This document shows, piece after piece, positions 40,808 through 49,149 of a stretch of 64,000 nucleotides of DNA. Where the stretch lies: positions 103,600 through 167,599 of the forward strand of contig NZ_SRIF01000008.1 in NCBI RefSeq assembly GCF_004681185.1, written 5' to 3'. This stretch comes from Haloarcula amylovorans (lineage in GTDB: Archaea > Halobacteriota > Halobacteria > Halobacteriales > Haloarculaceae). The position numbers and the translations under genes were made by a program. The notes beneath the pieces are model-generated. The model was given only the letters and a program-made list of their open reading frames with translations. It was not told the origin of the DNA and made no database searches. The first letter of the stretch is position 1. Each line of letters opens with the position of its first letter.

Positions 40808-40814
40808 GTAAACC
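40808..40814 (-). promoter_or_regulatory. TATA-like box for the helicase gene
   Basis: GGTTTAC (minus strand) is about 29 bp before the GTG at 40782. It decides between this start and the in-frame upstream extension that runs into the divergent cspA gene. Confidence 0.5.
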
Positions 40815-40904
40815 TTTCCTGTCGGCCGAAAGTGCGACTGTCTCGGAACGACACCGTGCGTCGTGTGCACACACACGCGTTCGTGGTACCGTGACTCTCA
40901 GAAC

Positions 40905-40910
40905 TCTTAT
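40905..40910 (+). promoter_or_regulatory. TATA-like box for the cold-shock gene
   Basis: TCTTAT is about 31 bp before the ATG at 40939. The 156-bp spacer between the helicase start and this ATG therefore carries two divergent promoters. Confidence 0.5.
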
Positions 40911-40938
40911 CCCTCCCCCGCCTGTACGATTGATTGCA

Positions 40939-41133
40939 ATGGCAAACGGTAAGGTTGACTTCTTCAACGACACTGGCGGCTACGGTTTCATCTCGACTGA
41001 CGACGCGGACGAGGACGTTTTCTTCCACATGGAAGACGTCGGCGGCCCGGACTTAGAAGAGGGCGAGGAGATCGAATTCGACATCGAACAGGCTGACAAG
41101 GGCCCCCGCGCGACGAACGTCGTTCGGCAGTAA
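40939..41133 (+). CDS. cspA: cold-shock protein (CspA family)
   Basis: A 64-aa single cold-shock domain starting MANGKVDFFNDTGGYGFIST, with RNP1-like GYGFI and RNP2-like VFFHM motifs that bind single-stranded nucleic acid. It likely acts as an RNA chaperone or antiterminator. The length is standard. The surrounding sequence has a TATA-like element 31 bp upstream and a T-rich stretch after the stop, consistent with a single-gene transcript. Confidence 0.95.
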   Translation: MANGKVDFFNDTGGYGFISTDDADEDVFFHMEDVGGPDLEEGEEIEFDIEQADKGPRATNVVRQ

Positions 41134-41352
41134 GGCAGATTTTCGGTCGCCACGCGGCGACTACATCTACCCCTTTCTTGTCACACTACACTACCGGAGA
41201 GCGACGGCACTGGCCCGCATCGTGTGGCCACTCGCTCGAAGTGAGTCCCCGCTTACCGGTAGGTTTCGACGGTGACGCACTGGAATCGAACTCGAGAGTT
41301 GTGTATTCAGCCCGTCTCCTCTTCCGTCCAGAATCCCTAGGACGGGTAGTCT

Positions 41353-41721
41353 ATGGCCGAAACGACCGCACACAGCGCGGAGTGGACCCGGGCGGAAACC
41401 GCCGAGTTCCTGCGAGGACTCGCCGACGAACTGGACTCGAGCAGCGGGCGAGTTCGAGTTCCGATCGGCAACAAGGACGTCCAGCTGTCGCCGCCGGATT
41501 CGATCGATGCGGAGGCGGCGGTGACCGAACGGTCGCGGCGAATCCGGAAGGACACTGAGCAGTTGGCGCTCACCTTCAAGTGGAACCCCACGAAGGACAC
41601 TGCCGAGTCCGACGCCGAGGCGGCGACGGAGCGCGATGCGGACGACGGCCAGCGATCCGGCTCCGAACCGACGATCGAAGGCGAGTCGAGCACAGAGCGC
41701 GACTCGGAGACCGGGCGGTGA
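41353..41721 (+). CDS. amphi-Trp domain protein
   Basis: A 122-aa protein with an N-terminal amphi-Trp domain: AEFLRGLADELDSSSGRVRVPIG, then VQLSPPDSIDAEAAVTERSRR and LALTFKWNP, the Trp-containing strand that names the domain. The remaining 40 residues are acidic and disordered. The domain's function is unknown. The 219-bp spacer upstream (41134-41352) has no convincing gene. It is followed 8 bp later by a membrane protein gene, so the two may be co-transcribed. Confidence 0.85.
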   Translation: MAETTAHSAEWTRAETAEFLRGLADELDSSSGRVRVPIGNKDVQLSPPDSIDAEAAVTERSRRIRKDTEQLALTFKWNPTKDTAESDAEAATERDADDGQRSGSEPTIEGESSTERDSETGR

Positions 41722-41729
41722 GCGCATCG

Positions 41730-42149
41730 ATGCCTGCACTTGCAAGCGTCGCCGAGGGGGCCGTCTTGCAGTCGACTGGCGGACCGGAAGCCATCGCCAG
41801 CGCCGTCCTCGTCTTCCTCGTGAGCCTGCTCGTCGGCGCGGCGGCGATAAATCTCGGTGCACAGATATTCATCGACCGCGATACGGGCTTCCGACGGGCC
41901 ACCGTGACGGCGCTCATCGGTGCGTTAGTCTACACGCTCGTCGGGTTCTTCCTCGGTTGGATTCCGCTACTCGGGCCGATACTGATGTTGCTCGCGTGGG
42001 TGGCCGTCATCAACTGGCAGTACCCCGGCGGCTGGGCAACGGCAGCGGGTATCGGCCTCATCGCGTGGCTAGTGGCCGTCCTTATCCTCTTCGCTCTCGC
42101 GCAGGTTGGCTTCGTCACGCCCGAGGCGATGGGCGTCCCCGGGGCGTAG
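41730..42149 (+). CDS. hypothetical membrane protein (four TM)
   Basis: A 139-aa protein with four hydrophobic helices (about residues 22-45, 57-75, 80-96 and 103-125). A conserved-looking NLGAQIFIDRDTGFRRA loop lies between the first and second. It starts 8 bp after the amphi-Trp gene and is probably co-transcribed with it. I do not recognise the family. It is convergent with a small zinc-binding protein gene. Confidence 0.72.
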   Translation: MPALASVAEGAVLQSTGGPEAIASAVLVFLVSLLVGAAAINLGAQIFIDRDTGFRRATVTALIGALVYTLVGFFLGWIPLLGPILMLLAWVAVINWQYPGGWATAAGIGLIAWLVAVLILFALAQVGFVTPEAMGVPGA

Positions 42150-42162
42150 GCCATAACGGCAA

Positions 42163-42381
42163 CTACGGCGACTCCTCTGGGAGCGCCGCCACGTCCGCCG
42201 CGGTGACCTCGCGGTCGTCGGGTAGGCGGTCGATACAGGCGTAACACAGGAAGTGTTCGGTCCCATCACCGAGTTCTAGTACGATCCCCTCGGTGGGCCG
42301 GGCCTCTTGTGTCCAGATGTTGGCGATGCCGCCAGCTATCGAGACGCTCCGTCCACAGCCGTCGCAGGGCTGGGATGCCAT
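42163..42381 (-). CDS. 72-aa zinc-ribbon-like haloarchaeal protein
   Basis: A 72-aa acidic protein beginning MASQPCDGCGRSVSIAGG and containing LCYACIDRLPDD. Two CxxC pairs (Cys 6/9 and Cys 46/49) frame a beta-rich middle, as in small haloarchaeal zinc ribbons (possibly DUF7561, from memory). The start is the ATG at 42381. The open frame extends much further upstream but there it is the antisense of the cysteine-cluster gene. Function unknown. Confidence 0.8.
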   Translation of the reverse strand: MASQPCDGCGRSVSIAGGIANIWTQEARPTEGIVLELGDGTEHFLCYACIDRLPDDREVTAADVAALPEESP

Positions 42382-42444
42382 ACCGTGACTACCACCGGCA
42401 GGCGTAAGGACGTTTCTTTTTGCGCTGTGGTACCAACTGGCAGT

Positions 42445-43305
42445 ATGGAGGTCGACTGCGAGGGTTGTGCGGGTTGCTGTATCGACTGGCGACCCCTCAC
42501 CGACGCGGCCATCGACCACGAGCGACGCGGCCCGTTCGAACCGCTTGACGACACCTACAATCTCGTTCCGCTCGCCCGCGAGGAGGTTCGGGGATTCGTC
42601 GAGGCGGGCTACGGCGACGCGCTCCGACCGCGCCTGTGGCGGGCCGACGACGACGAGCGGAGCGTTACGCTCGACGGCGTCGACGTGGCGGCCATCGACG
42701 GCCGCCCCGTCTTCTTCGTCGGGTTGCGAAAGCCGCCGAAGGCCGTCGAGCCGTTCGAAACGCCGCCGACGTGGCTCCGGACCTGCGTCTTCTTGGACCC
42801 GACGACGCTGCAGTGTCGCATCCACGGAGATGACCTGTATCCCGAGGCGTGTGCCACCTACCCCGGCGAGAACCTCGCGCTGGACACCGAGACGGAGTGT
42901 GAGCGCGTCGAGTCGGTCTACGGCGGCCAGCGACTGCTCGACGACGCGCCGCCGGACGTGACGCCGCTGTTCGGTCCCGCCGCCGTGGGCGAACGGGTGT
43001 TCGCTCACCCCGAGCCAGATCGCGTCGCGGGCGCGGTCGGTCGGTTCCGCGACGACGCGCTGACGACCGAAGACCGGGCCGAGTTCGTCGCCGTCGCCGC
43101 CGCGTCTAGTCCCGGGACGCTCGCTATCAACGACGAGCGATACGAGCAGACGCTCGAAACGGTCCTGACCGCCGATTCGTGGGCGGGCCGGGCCATCGAC
43201 CGGTGGGCCGAGGTCGCCGACGGACTCGGGGAAGCGGCTCCCGACCCCGCCGTCGCCGAGGAGATCGAGGACGACGACGGCGCGCCGCCCACGCCGGGGT
43301 GGTAG
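42445..43305 (+). CDS. YkgJ family cysteine-cluster protein
   Basis: A 286-aa protein with the YkgJ cysteine cluster: CEGCAGCCIDW at residues 5-15, then TCVFL, QCRIHGD and YPEACATYP around 110-140. The Cys pattern (CxxC-x2-CC plus later CxxH and C) is thought to bind zinc or an Fe-S cluster. The C-terminal 130 residues are helical and acidic, specific to haloarchaea. A T-rich TATA-like stretch (42412-42421) lies about 28 bp before the ATG. It is divergent from the 72-aa zinc-ribbon gene. The function is unknown. Confidence 0.88.
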   Translation: MEVDCEGCAGCCIDWRPLTDAAIDHERRGPFEPLDDTYNLVPLAREEVRGFVEAGYGDALRPRLWRADDDERSVTLDGVDVAAIDGRPVFFVGLRKPPKAVEPFETPPTWLRTCVFLDPTTLQCRIHGDDLYPEACATYPGENLALDTETECERVESVYGGQRLLDDAPPDVTPLFGPAAVGERVFAHPEPDRVAGAVGRFRDDALTTEDRAEFVAVAAASSPGTLAINDERYEQTLETVLTADSWAGRAIDRWAEVADGLGEAAPDPAVAEEIEDDDGAPPTPGW

Positions 43306-43341
43306 GTACCGGGCGGAGACTGTCGGCCGGTCGGGAGTGCA

Positions 43342-43347
43342 TTTTAA
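43342..43347 (+). promoter_or_regulatory. TATA box for the NAD(P)-binding protein gene
   Basis: TTTTAA is about 28 bp before the ATG at 43373, fitting a leaderless two-gene transcript. Confidence 0.55.
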
Positions 43348-43372
43348 CCCGTTGCCGCCCCGTGCGTTGGAC

Positions 43373-44308
43373 ATGCACGTGCTGGTGACCGGCGCGACGG
43401 GGTTCGTGGGGAGTCATCTCGTCCCCGCACTCCGCGCCGCCGGCCACGACGTTCGCGCCCTTGTCAGGGAGCCGGCGGCGTACGACGCGCCCGAGGGCGT
43501 CGAAGTGATGCACGGCGACCTCTTGGAGCCGGGCAGTTTCGAGGCCGCTTTCGACGGGGTGGACGCGGCGTACTACCTCGTCCACTCGATGCGGGCCGGT
43601 CCGGACTACGTCGAACGTGACCGCCGGGCCGCGACGAACTTCCGGAACGCCGCCGACGCCGCCGGTCTCGACCGTGTCGTCTATCTGAGCGGCCTCGGCG
43701 AGGACGACGAACTCCGCTCGGCGCACCTGCGCTCACGCCGTGAGGTGGAGCATCTGCTTGGTGAGGGGAGCTACGACCTGACGACGCTTCGGGCGGCCAT
43801 CGTCATCGGGACCGGAAGCGCCAGTTTCCGACTCGTCCGCGAACTGGCCGAGCGCCTCCCGGTAATGTTCACGCCGCGCTGGGTGGGGACTGACTGTCAT
43901 CCCATCGCCATCGCGGACGTCGTCGCGTACCTCGTCGGCGTCCTCGACGAACCGACGACGGCGGGCGAGACCTACGACATCGGTGGCCCGGAAGTGTTGA
44001 CCTACGCGGAGATACTCCGACGTACCGGGAAGGTGATACGCGGCGTCGAGCCGCGCGTCGTCCCGATTCCGATACTGAGTCCGCGCCTCTCGGCGTGGAG
44101 TATTGGGCTGGTGACCGACGTCCCCTCGAACGTCGCCCGACCGCTCATCCACGGCCTGAACACGCCCGTCGTCGCCACCGACGATAGCCTCCAGCGGACG
44201 ATTCCGGTATCGCTGACCCCCTTCGAGACGGCCGTCGAGCGAGCGCTCGACGGGACGCGACCGGACGGCAGGCGGCGAGCGGTCGTCGCCGGTGGTGACC
44301 GCCCGTGA
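43373..44308 (+). CDS. NAD(P)H-binding, atypical SDR family protein
   Basis: A 311-aa Rossmann-fold protein starting MHVLVTGATGFVGSHLVPAL, with the GxxGxxG dinucleotide motif at residues 7-13. It belongs with the NmrA/YbjT-like or epimerase-like atypical SDRs; the Tyr-x3-Lys catalytic pair of classical SDRs is not seen (VVYLSGLGEDDEL instead). The region YDIGGPEVLTYAEILRRTG is typical of the group's C-terminal part. The substrate is unknown. The next gene starts within its stop codon (GTGA overlap at 44305-44308), so the two are translationally coupled. Confidence 0.9.
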   Translation: MHVLVTGATGFVGSHLVPALRAAGHDVRALVREPAAYDAPEGVEVMHGDLLEPGSFEAAFDGVDAAYYLVHSMRAGPDYVERDRRAATNFRNAADAAGLDRVVYLSGLGEDDELRSAHLRSRREVEHLLGEGSYDLTTLRAAIVIGTGSASFRLVRELAERLPVMFTPRWVGTDCHPIAIADVVAYLVGVLDEPTTAGETYDIGGPEVLTYAEILRRTGKVIRGVEPRVVPIPILSPRLSAWSIGLVTDVPSNVARPLIHGLNTPVVATDDSLQRTIPVSLTPFETAVERALDGTRPDGRRRAVVAGGDRP

Positions 44309-45039
44309 GCAGCGAGAACCCCCCTCCAGAGTACGGCGAGACGTGGGTGTACGAGAGTATCGTCAAGGCGCTCCCGGGCATCGACATACCCACGTGGGCG
44401 GCGCTCGCCATTCAACTGGTCGTCTTCGAGGTGGCCGTCGTCGCCATGGCGTGGTACTACGACGTCTGGAACGCCGCCATCGCCGCGACGGCAGTCATCT
44501 TCGTCGCCACTATCGGCAGCATCGAACTGCTGCGTATCAGCACGCTCATCCGCCGTATCGACGTGCCGCCAACGTACAGTGCTCTCCTCTTTTCCTCGAA
44601 CATGGAGGTGGTGCTGTCGGTGCTGGCCTACATCGCCATGTTGACCCACCTGTTCGTCTTCGACCCACAGGTGGCTGAGACACCGCTCGTCACGACGCTG
44701 TTCGGCCCGGAACCGCCCGTTCTGGTGGTGTACCTGACGTTGCTCATCCTCTGGGACGTCTGTTACCGCATCGGCACCGGGTGGTGGGCCAGTATCACCG
44801 GACTCTGGCGGTCGCTACGCTTTCGCTTCGACCACGAGACGGCGAGAGTGTTCCAGCGTGCCGACCTCGAGACGTGGGGCTTCGGCGTCCTGCAACTCGT
44901 CTTGGTCCCGTTCGTACTGGACCAACCAGTCCTGTTAGCGTCGCTACTCGCTCACGTCGCGGCGGTGACAGTCGTGACAGCCGTCTCTGTGACGCTGCTA
45001 CAGGTTCGGTCGCGAGAACCCGACGCTACTCGGAGTTGA
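44305..45039 (+). CDS. hypothetical multi-pass membrane protein
   Basis: A 244-aa protein with about six hydrophobic helices. The N-terminus ENPPPEYGETWVYESIVKAL precedes the first helix, and a loop of WASITGLWRSLRFRFDHETA links the fourth and fifth. It starts with a GTG that overlaps the stop of the SDR-type gene by 4 bp, implying coupling and a shared pathway, perhaps at the membrane. I do not recognise the family. Its end overlaps the small acidic gene on the opposite strand by 14 bp. Confidence 0.8.
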   Translation: MSSENPPPEYGETWVYESIVKALPGIDIPTWAALAIQLVVFEVAVVAMAWYYDVWNAAIAATAVIFVATIGSIELLRISTLIRRIDVPPTYSALLFSSNMEVVLSVLAYIAMLTHLFVFDPQVAETPLVTTLFGPEPPVLVVYLTLLILWDVCYRIGTGWWASITGLWRSLRFRFDHETARVFQRADLETWGFGVLQLVLVPFVLDQPVLLASLLAHVAAVTVVTAVSVTLLQVRSREPDATRS

Positions 45040-45202
45040 TCTGTTTGAACTGGTCGAGTAGCTCTTCGGTAGATTCGTCGTCGTCACCGTAGGACACGGT
45101 CCCGTGATACGCTGTCCGGTCGTCGTCGTCGGACGTATCAACCTCAGTGTTCTTGCGCTCACGGCGTTCGTGTTCGTCGTCGTCATACGCTCCCATAGAC
45201 AT
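45026..45202 (-). CDS. 58-aa conserved haloarchaeal acidic protein (probable DUF5786)
   Basis: A 58-aa frame beginning MSMGAYDDDEHERRERKNTE and ending LLDQFKQINSE. It matches my memory of the haloarchaeal DUF5786 family, whose members are about this size and start MSMGAYD. The protein is hydrophilic and probably largely disordered with a C-terminal helix. It overlaps the end of the convergent membrane protein gene by 14 bp. The function is unknown. Confidence 0.82.
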   Translation of the reverse strand: MSMGAYDDDEHERRERKNTEVDTSDDDDRTAYHGTVSYGDDDESTEELLDQFKQINSE

Positions 45203-45359
45203 AGCTTACCACACCTAAAGTTGTATGTTAGTACGTATCAATGTAACGGTCACGATAAAAGTGCCATTACAGCGCTTCTACCCACACCATACCGGCGTTT
45301 CAGTCCGAGTATGAGGGGCGAGCGGAACGCACAAGTTCACTGACCGACTAGGGAACGAC

Positions 45360-46334
45360 GTGGCAGGCCCACTTCGATTTCGTTACTCGACCGACCGCTG
45401 GAGCGAGGACCGCGTCCAGCGCGACCTCCTCTCTCCGCTCGACGACACCTTCGGTGCCGAACTGAACGGTCCCTGGTTCGCGCCGCCCGAGGGGTGGGCC
45501 GCCAGACGACTGGAGATGGACAACGGCGACCTCGCGCTGTTCTGCTGGAACGGCAACGAGGCCTACTGGCTGGGCAACACCCAGACGCCCGAAACGCTCT
45601 GGCGCACAGAGAAGTACACCTTCGAGGAGTCACCCGACATCATTTCGGAGTGGGGTCAGCGCGAACTGCTGGCCCAGTTGGAGGTCGAGGACCCGTGGCT
45701 CACCGAGTACGACGACCTCTCGCATTTTTTCCTTCCAGTCTTTCTCTCGAAGGACGGCCGCGACTCCACGCGGACCTTCTTCCGGGACCACGCCGGCGGG
45801 TTCCCCGACGCCGACCGCGAGGCCGGACTCAGCTTCTACGACGACTTCCTCTCGACCGGCGTCTTCGACGACCACCGCTACACGATGGCGAGCAAGCTCG
45901 GCACCAGCGACGGGTTCGACCTCTCGCGGATGCAGGCGACGATGGGTGAGTTCAACACCGCGAAACTGCTTGTCGACGCCGGCAACGACATCGAACCCGA
46001 AGTCGAACTCGGCTCGGGCCACTCCGTGGACTTCCGCGTCGACGACACCCTCGTCGAAGTCACGCGCCCCCGACCACCGGCCCGCCGGCAGGCCAACACC
46101 GCCATCGGCGCGCTGAAGGCCTCCGGCGACGCCAAGACTCGCGACCAACTGGCCGCCCACCCGGGTGCGGTGCTGGTGGTCGACTGCTCTTCCTTCCACG
46201 ACGACGAGTGGCGACGGGTTCTCGGCGAACGGCCCGGCGTCGGCTACGAACCGCTCGTCGTGTTTCGGTATCGACCGGACGGCACCGTCGAAGGATACGC
46301 ACACGGATCGGTGCCGTTCCCGCTCCCGTTTTAG
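45360..46334 (+). CDS. conserved haloarchaeal protein with PD-(D/E)XK-like C-terminal domain (probable DUF5784)
   Basis: A 324-aa protein from a GTG at 45360, matching my memory of haloarchaeal DUF5784. The N-terminal 190 residues (PLRFRYSTDRWSEDRVQRDL onward) have no known fold. From residue 195, EFNTAKLLVDAGNDIEPEVE, HSVDFRVDDTLVEVTRPR (Asp 224, Glu 233) and GAVLVVDCSSF give the helix, acidic strands and following strand of a restriction-endonuclease-like core with Glu 198 in helix 1. A nuclease role is inferred only. It is a single gene, convergent with the MATE transporter. Confidence 0.8.
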   Translation: MAGPLRFRYSTDRWSEDRVQRDLLSPLDDTFGAELNGPWFAPPEGWAARRLEMDNGDLALFCWNGNEAYWLGNTQTPETLWRTEKYTFEESPDIISEWGQRELLAQLEVEDPWLTEYDDLSHFFLPVFLSKDGRDSTRTFFRDHAGGFPDADREAGLSFYDDFLSTGVFDDHRYTMASKLGTSDGFDLSRMQATMGEFNTAKLLVDAGNDIEPEVELGSGHSVDFRVDDTLVEVTRPRPPARRQANTAIGALKASGDAKTRDQLAAHPGAVLVVDCSSFHDDEWRRVLGERPGVGYEPLVVFRYRPDGTVEGYAHGSVPFPLPF

Positions 46335-46367
46335 AAATCCGATAGCAGCGACACCGCCACTGGGCAG

Positions 46368-47855
46368 TCAGTCGTCAGCAACGGCCGGTTCGGTGTCCGT
46401 TCGGGGGTCGGCTTCGCGCCACGTCCCCCGCAGGAACCACGCCAGCGCGATACCGGCCGCAAGCACGTTCGAGACGCCGAAAGAGAGCCAGATACCTTCT
46501 TCGGCGAGCGACGCCGTGAAGAGGTCGACGACCGCCTCGCCGAGCCACGCTGGCACCGCGACCGGCCGGGAAGCGACCCAGGCGATCGGCAGGCGGATGA
46601 CGCCGAGCATCAACACGGCCAGCGCCGCCGACGTGAGCGTCTTGCCCGCTCCGCGGAACCCGCCCGAGTACGCTCGGATAATCCCGATAAAGCCGAACGT
46701 GGGCGCGACCCACTGGAGGAACTCTGCGCCGATCTCGACCACGGCGGGGTCGTCGCTAAACACGTCGACGACCGCCGGCGCGGCGAAGATGGTGATCGCA
46801 CCCAGCGCGGTGAGGATTACGAAGGAGAACTTCGCCGCGAAGTGGTTGGCCTTCGCGGCGCGGTCCGGACGCTCCGCACCGAGGTTCTGCCCGGTCATCG
46901 TCTCGACGCCGCGGTCCATCGCGATAGCGGGCATGAACACCAGCGAGAACACGCGGATGCCGACGCCGAAAGCCGCGACGACGGTGACCGAGAACGTCCC
47001 GACGATAAAGAGCATCGCGTTGACCGACAGCGCTCGCCCGGTCCCCTCGATGGAGGCCGGAACGCCCAGCCGCAACAGTTTCCCGAGGTACTCGAAGTCC
47101 GGCACCATGTCGCCCGGTCGGACACGGATTCCACGGTTCCCGCGTAGCATGATGGCGACGCCGACAGCGAAGGCCAGCCCGCGCGAGAAGATGGTGGCGA
47201 CGGCCGCGCCGACGACGCCCAGTTCGGGAAACGGTCCCCACCCGAAGATGAGAAACGGGTCCAAGGCGATGTTGAGGAGAACGGTACCGAACATCACGAG
47301 CATCGGCGTGATGGTGTCGCCGGACCCCCGCATCAGCGAGATGAACACGAAGAAACCGAACATCGTCGTGAGCCCCAGTGAGACGACCTGTAGATAGCCC
47401 GTCGCGCCGGGGAGTATCTGCTGTGAGGCACCCAGCAGCGAGAGGAAGTCCTCGACGAAGAAGTAGCCGACGGCACCGAGCAACAGCGACGCCGTGACCG
47501 CGAAGGTGAGCGTCTGTGAGGCGGCGTACTCCGCCTTTTCAGGCTCGTCGGCCCCGGTGTGTTGGGCGACGAGGACGCTTCCCGCCACCGACAGGCCCAT
47601 CCCCAGCGAGATGAGCAAGAAGATCATCGGGAACGCAAAGGAGATGGCCGCCAGTGCCGTCGTGCTGTACTGCCCCAGCCAGAACGTATCGGCGAGGTTG
47701 TACGCGACCTGCAGCAGGTTCGTCACGACGATCGGAAAGGAGAGATAGAGCAAGGGCTTCCCGATGGGACCGCTCGTGAGGTCTAACTCCTCTTGGCCCT
47801 TGAACAGCGCCCCGACGCGTTCGGCGAGGCCCCGGATTCCATCGCGGGCCGTCAC
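46368..47855 (-). CDS. MATE family efflux transporter
   Basis: A 495-aa protein with 12 predicted TM helices in two MATE repeats. The first repeat begins PLLYLSFPIVVTNLLQVAYNLADTFWLGQYS and the second ASIEGTGRALSVNAMLFIVG. MATE proteins export drugs or metabolites using Na+ or H+ gradients. The GTG at 47855 is 25 bp after the TetR gene, placing the transporter in an operon with its probable repressor. The substrate cannot be inferred from sequence. Confidence 0.93.
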   Translation of the reverse strand: MTARDGIRGLAERVGALFKGQEELDLTSGPIGKPLLYLSFPIVVTNLLQVAYNLADTFWLGQYSTTALAAISFAFPMIFLLISLGMGLSVAGSVLVAQHTGADEPEKAEYAASQTLTFAVTASLLLGAVGYFFVEDFLSLLGASQQILPGATGYLQVVSLGLTTMFGFFVFISLMRGSGDTITPMLVMFGTVLLNIALDPFLIFGWGPFPELGVVGAAVATIFSRGLAFAVGVAIMLRGNRGIRVRPGDMVPDFEYLGKLLRLGVPASIEGTGRALSVNAMLFIVGTFSVTVVAAFGVGIRVFSLVFMPAIAMDRGVETMTGQNLGAERPDRAAKANHFAAKFSFVILTALGAITIFAAPAVVDVFSDDPAVVEIGAEFLQWVAPTFGFIGIIRAYSGGFRGAGKTLTSAALAVLMLGVIRLPIAWVASRPVAVPAWLGEAVVDLFTASLAEEGIWLSFGVSNVLAAGIALAWFLRGTWREADPRTDTEPAVADD

Positions 47856-47880
47856 GACTCGGTCCCCCGTGTTCGCTCAG

Positions 47881-48480
47881 TCATGTCTCGGCCTCCCGCG
47901 CGCGGTCAGTGAGGAGGTGCGTCTCGACGTACTCGGTGAGCATCCGCCGGGTGCACTCGACGGAGCGGCCCGACGTGACACGCTCGGTGGCCGCACCGGT
48001 CAGTACCGTCACGAGAAAGCGGGCGGTGTCCGCTGAATCCATCTCCGGGTCGAAGGTACCGTCCTCGATGCCTGCTTCGAGGATGGCCGACAGTTCCTCG
48101 GCGAGGTAGTCGTCGAACTCCGTCAGGCGCTCGCGGAATCTCGGTTCGTAGGGGGCCTGTGCGCGGATTTCGAGGATGGCCGTCCCGAACTGCTCGCTGT
48201 CGTCGTCTGGTTTGTCGAGCACCGCATCGATGAAGGCGACCAGCCGCTCGTAGGCGTTCTCGCCGGAGACACCCGACGTGCGCTCGACGAAGCCGTCGTA
48301 GAGATACTCCAAAAATGCACACAGTAGGTCGTGTTTGCTGTCGTAGTGATAGTGCAGGGCCGCCTTGCTCTTTCCCGATTCGTCCGCGATGTCCTGCATC
48401 GTCAGGTCGGCGTACCCGTGAGCACAGAGAGCGCGATACGTCGCTCCCATAATCTCCTCGCCGGTGTCGCCGTCGCTCAT
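47881..48480 (-). CDS. TetR/AcrR family transcriptional regulator
   Basis: A 199-aa one-component regulator. The N-terminal HTH is MGATYRALCAHGYADLTMQD, with IADESGKSKAALHYHYDSKHDLL as the recognition helix region, followed by a ligand-binding helical domain. It is the first gene in the operon with the MATE efflux pump 25 bp downstream, so it most likely represses the pump and itself until ligand binds. I could not identify a clear palindromic operator in the short upstream region (48481-48558). Confidence 0.92.
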   Translation of the reverse strand: MSDGDTGEEIMGATYRALCAHGYADLTMQDIADESGKSKAALHYHYDSKHDLLCAFLEYLYDGFVERTSGVSGENAYERLVAFIDAVLDKPDDDSEQFGTAILEIRAQAPYEPRFRERLTEFDDYLAEELSAILEAGIEDGTFDPEMDSADTARFLVTVLTGAATERVTSGRSVECTRRMLTEYVETHLLTDRAREAET

Positions 48481-48558
48481 TACCGAATCTAGCTGACCAG
48501 CCAGTCAAGTACTCGTCGGTCTCGCGGGCTCACGGGCGAACGAACCGGAGAGTGCGGC

Positions 48559-49023
48559 TTACTCGTCGAGATCGAGGTCGAGGTCGAACTGCTCGTTCTC
48601 GCTCGCCGTGTTCAACACGACCGACGTGTTCGACTCCTTGATCTCGGGATCGGTCAGCAGCTCCTTGATCTGGGCGTTCATCCCGTCCGTATCGGAGAAC
48701 TTCCCGATGGCGATGATGTCGTAGTCGCCGGTGACCTCGTAGACGGAGACCATCTGCTTGTGGTTCTTGAGGCTCTCCGTTACGTCCGGGAGCGAGGATC
48801 CCTCGACTTTCAGCTGGATGATGGCCGTCACGTCGTACCCCAGCGCGCCGTAGTCCACCTTCGGTGTGTAGCCGTTGATTATCCCGTCGTCCTCTAGGTC
48901 CGAGAGGTGATTCGAGACGGTCGTTACGGAGACATCTAAGTCTTCACCGAGGCTTCGCAGGCTCGCGCGGCCGTCCCCCAAGAGGGCATTCACCAACTCA
49001 CGGTCGAGATTTTCGTACGTCAT
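48559..49023 (-). CDS. lrp: Lrp/AsnC family transcriptional regulator
   Basis: A 154-aa Lrp-type regulator. The HTH is in the N-terminal LDRELVNALLGDGRASLRSL, with VSVTTVSNHLSDLEDDGIING, and the RAM ligand-binding domain follows (TAIIQLKVEGSSLPDVTESL, then VYEVTGDYDIIAIGKF). It is divergent from glutamine synthetase; published work in Halobacterium links an Lrp protein to glnA control, so the same pairing probably applies here. TATA-like GTAAAATTC (49052-49060, minus strand) lies about 32 bp before the ATG. Confidence 0.93.
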   Translation of the reverse strand: MTYENLDRELVNALLGDGRASLRSLGEDLDVSVTTVSNHLSDLEDDGIINGYTPKVDYGALGYDVTAIIQLKVEGSSLPDVTESLKNHKQMVSVYEVTGDYDIIAIGKFSDTDGMNAQIKELLTDPEIKESNTSVVLNTASENEQFDLDLDLDE

Positions 49024-49051
49024 TACACCCACACAGTACCTCGGGGGATTA

Positions 49052-49060
49052 GAATTTTAC
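49052..49060 (-). promoter_or_regulatory. TATA-like box for lrp
   Basis: GTAAAATTC on the minus strand lies about 32 bp before the lrp ATG at 49023, within the divergent lrp-glnA spacer. Confidence 0.5.
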
Positions 49061-49093
49061 GAATGTCCAACTGCGCCCGAAGGTTACGGAATC

Positions 49094-49103
49094 TTTGCGC
49101 AAA
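49094..49103. promoter_or_regulatory. 10-bp palindrome between lrp and glnA (candidate Lrp site)
   Basis: TTTGCGCAAA is a perfect palindrome located between the two divergent TATA elements, about 8-17 bp before the glnA TATA. Its position suits a regulator acting on both genes. Assignment to Lrp is inference. Confidence 0.4.
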
Positions 49104-49110
49104 ACGGCAG

Positions 49111-49120
49111 GGTTTTAGTA
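49111..49120 (+). promoter_or_regulatory. TATA-like box for glnA
   Basis: GGTTTTAGTA is centred about 34 bp before the glnA ATG at 49150, leaving a short leader of a few bases. Confidence 0.5.
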
Positions 49121-49149
49121 GTAGCACCACTCCTACTCGGTGTTCAAAG

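Noticed and set aside
41134..41352. Possible gene between cspA and the amphi-Trp gene
   Set aside because: The available frames have poor codon bias and read through into the next gene out of frame.
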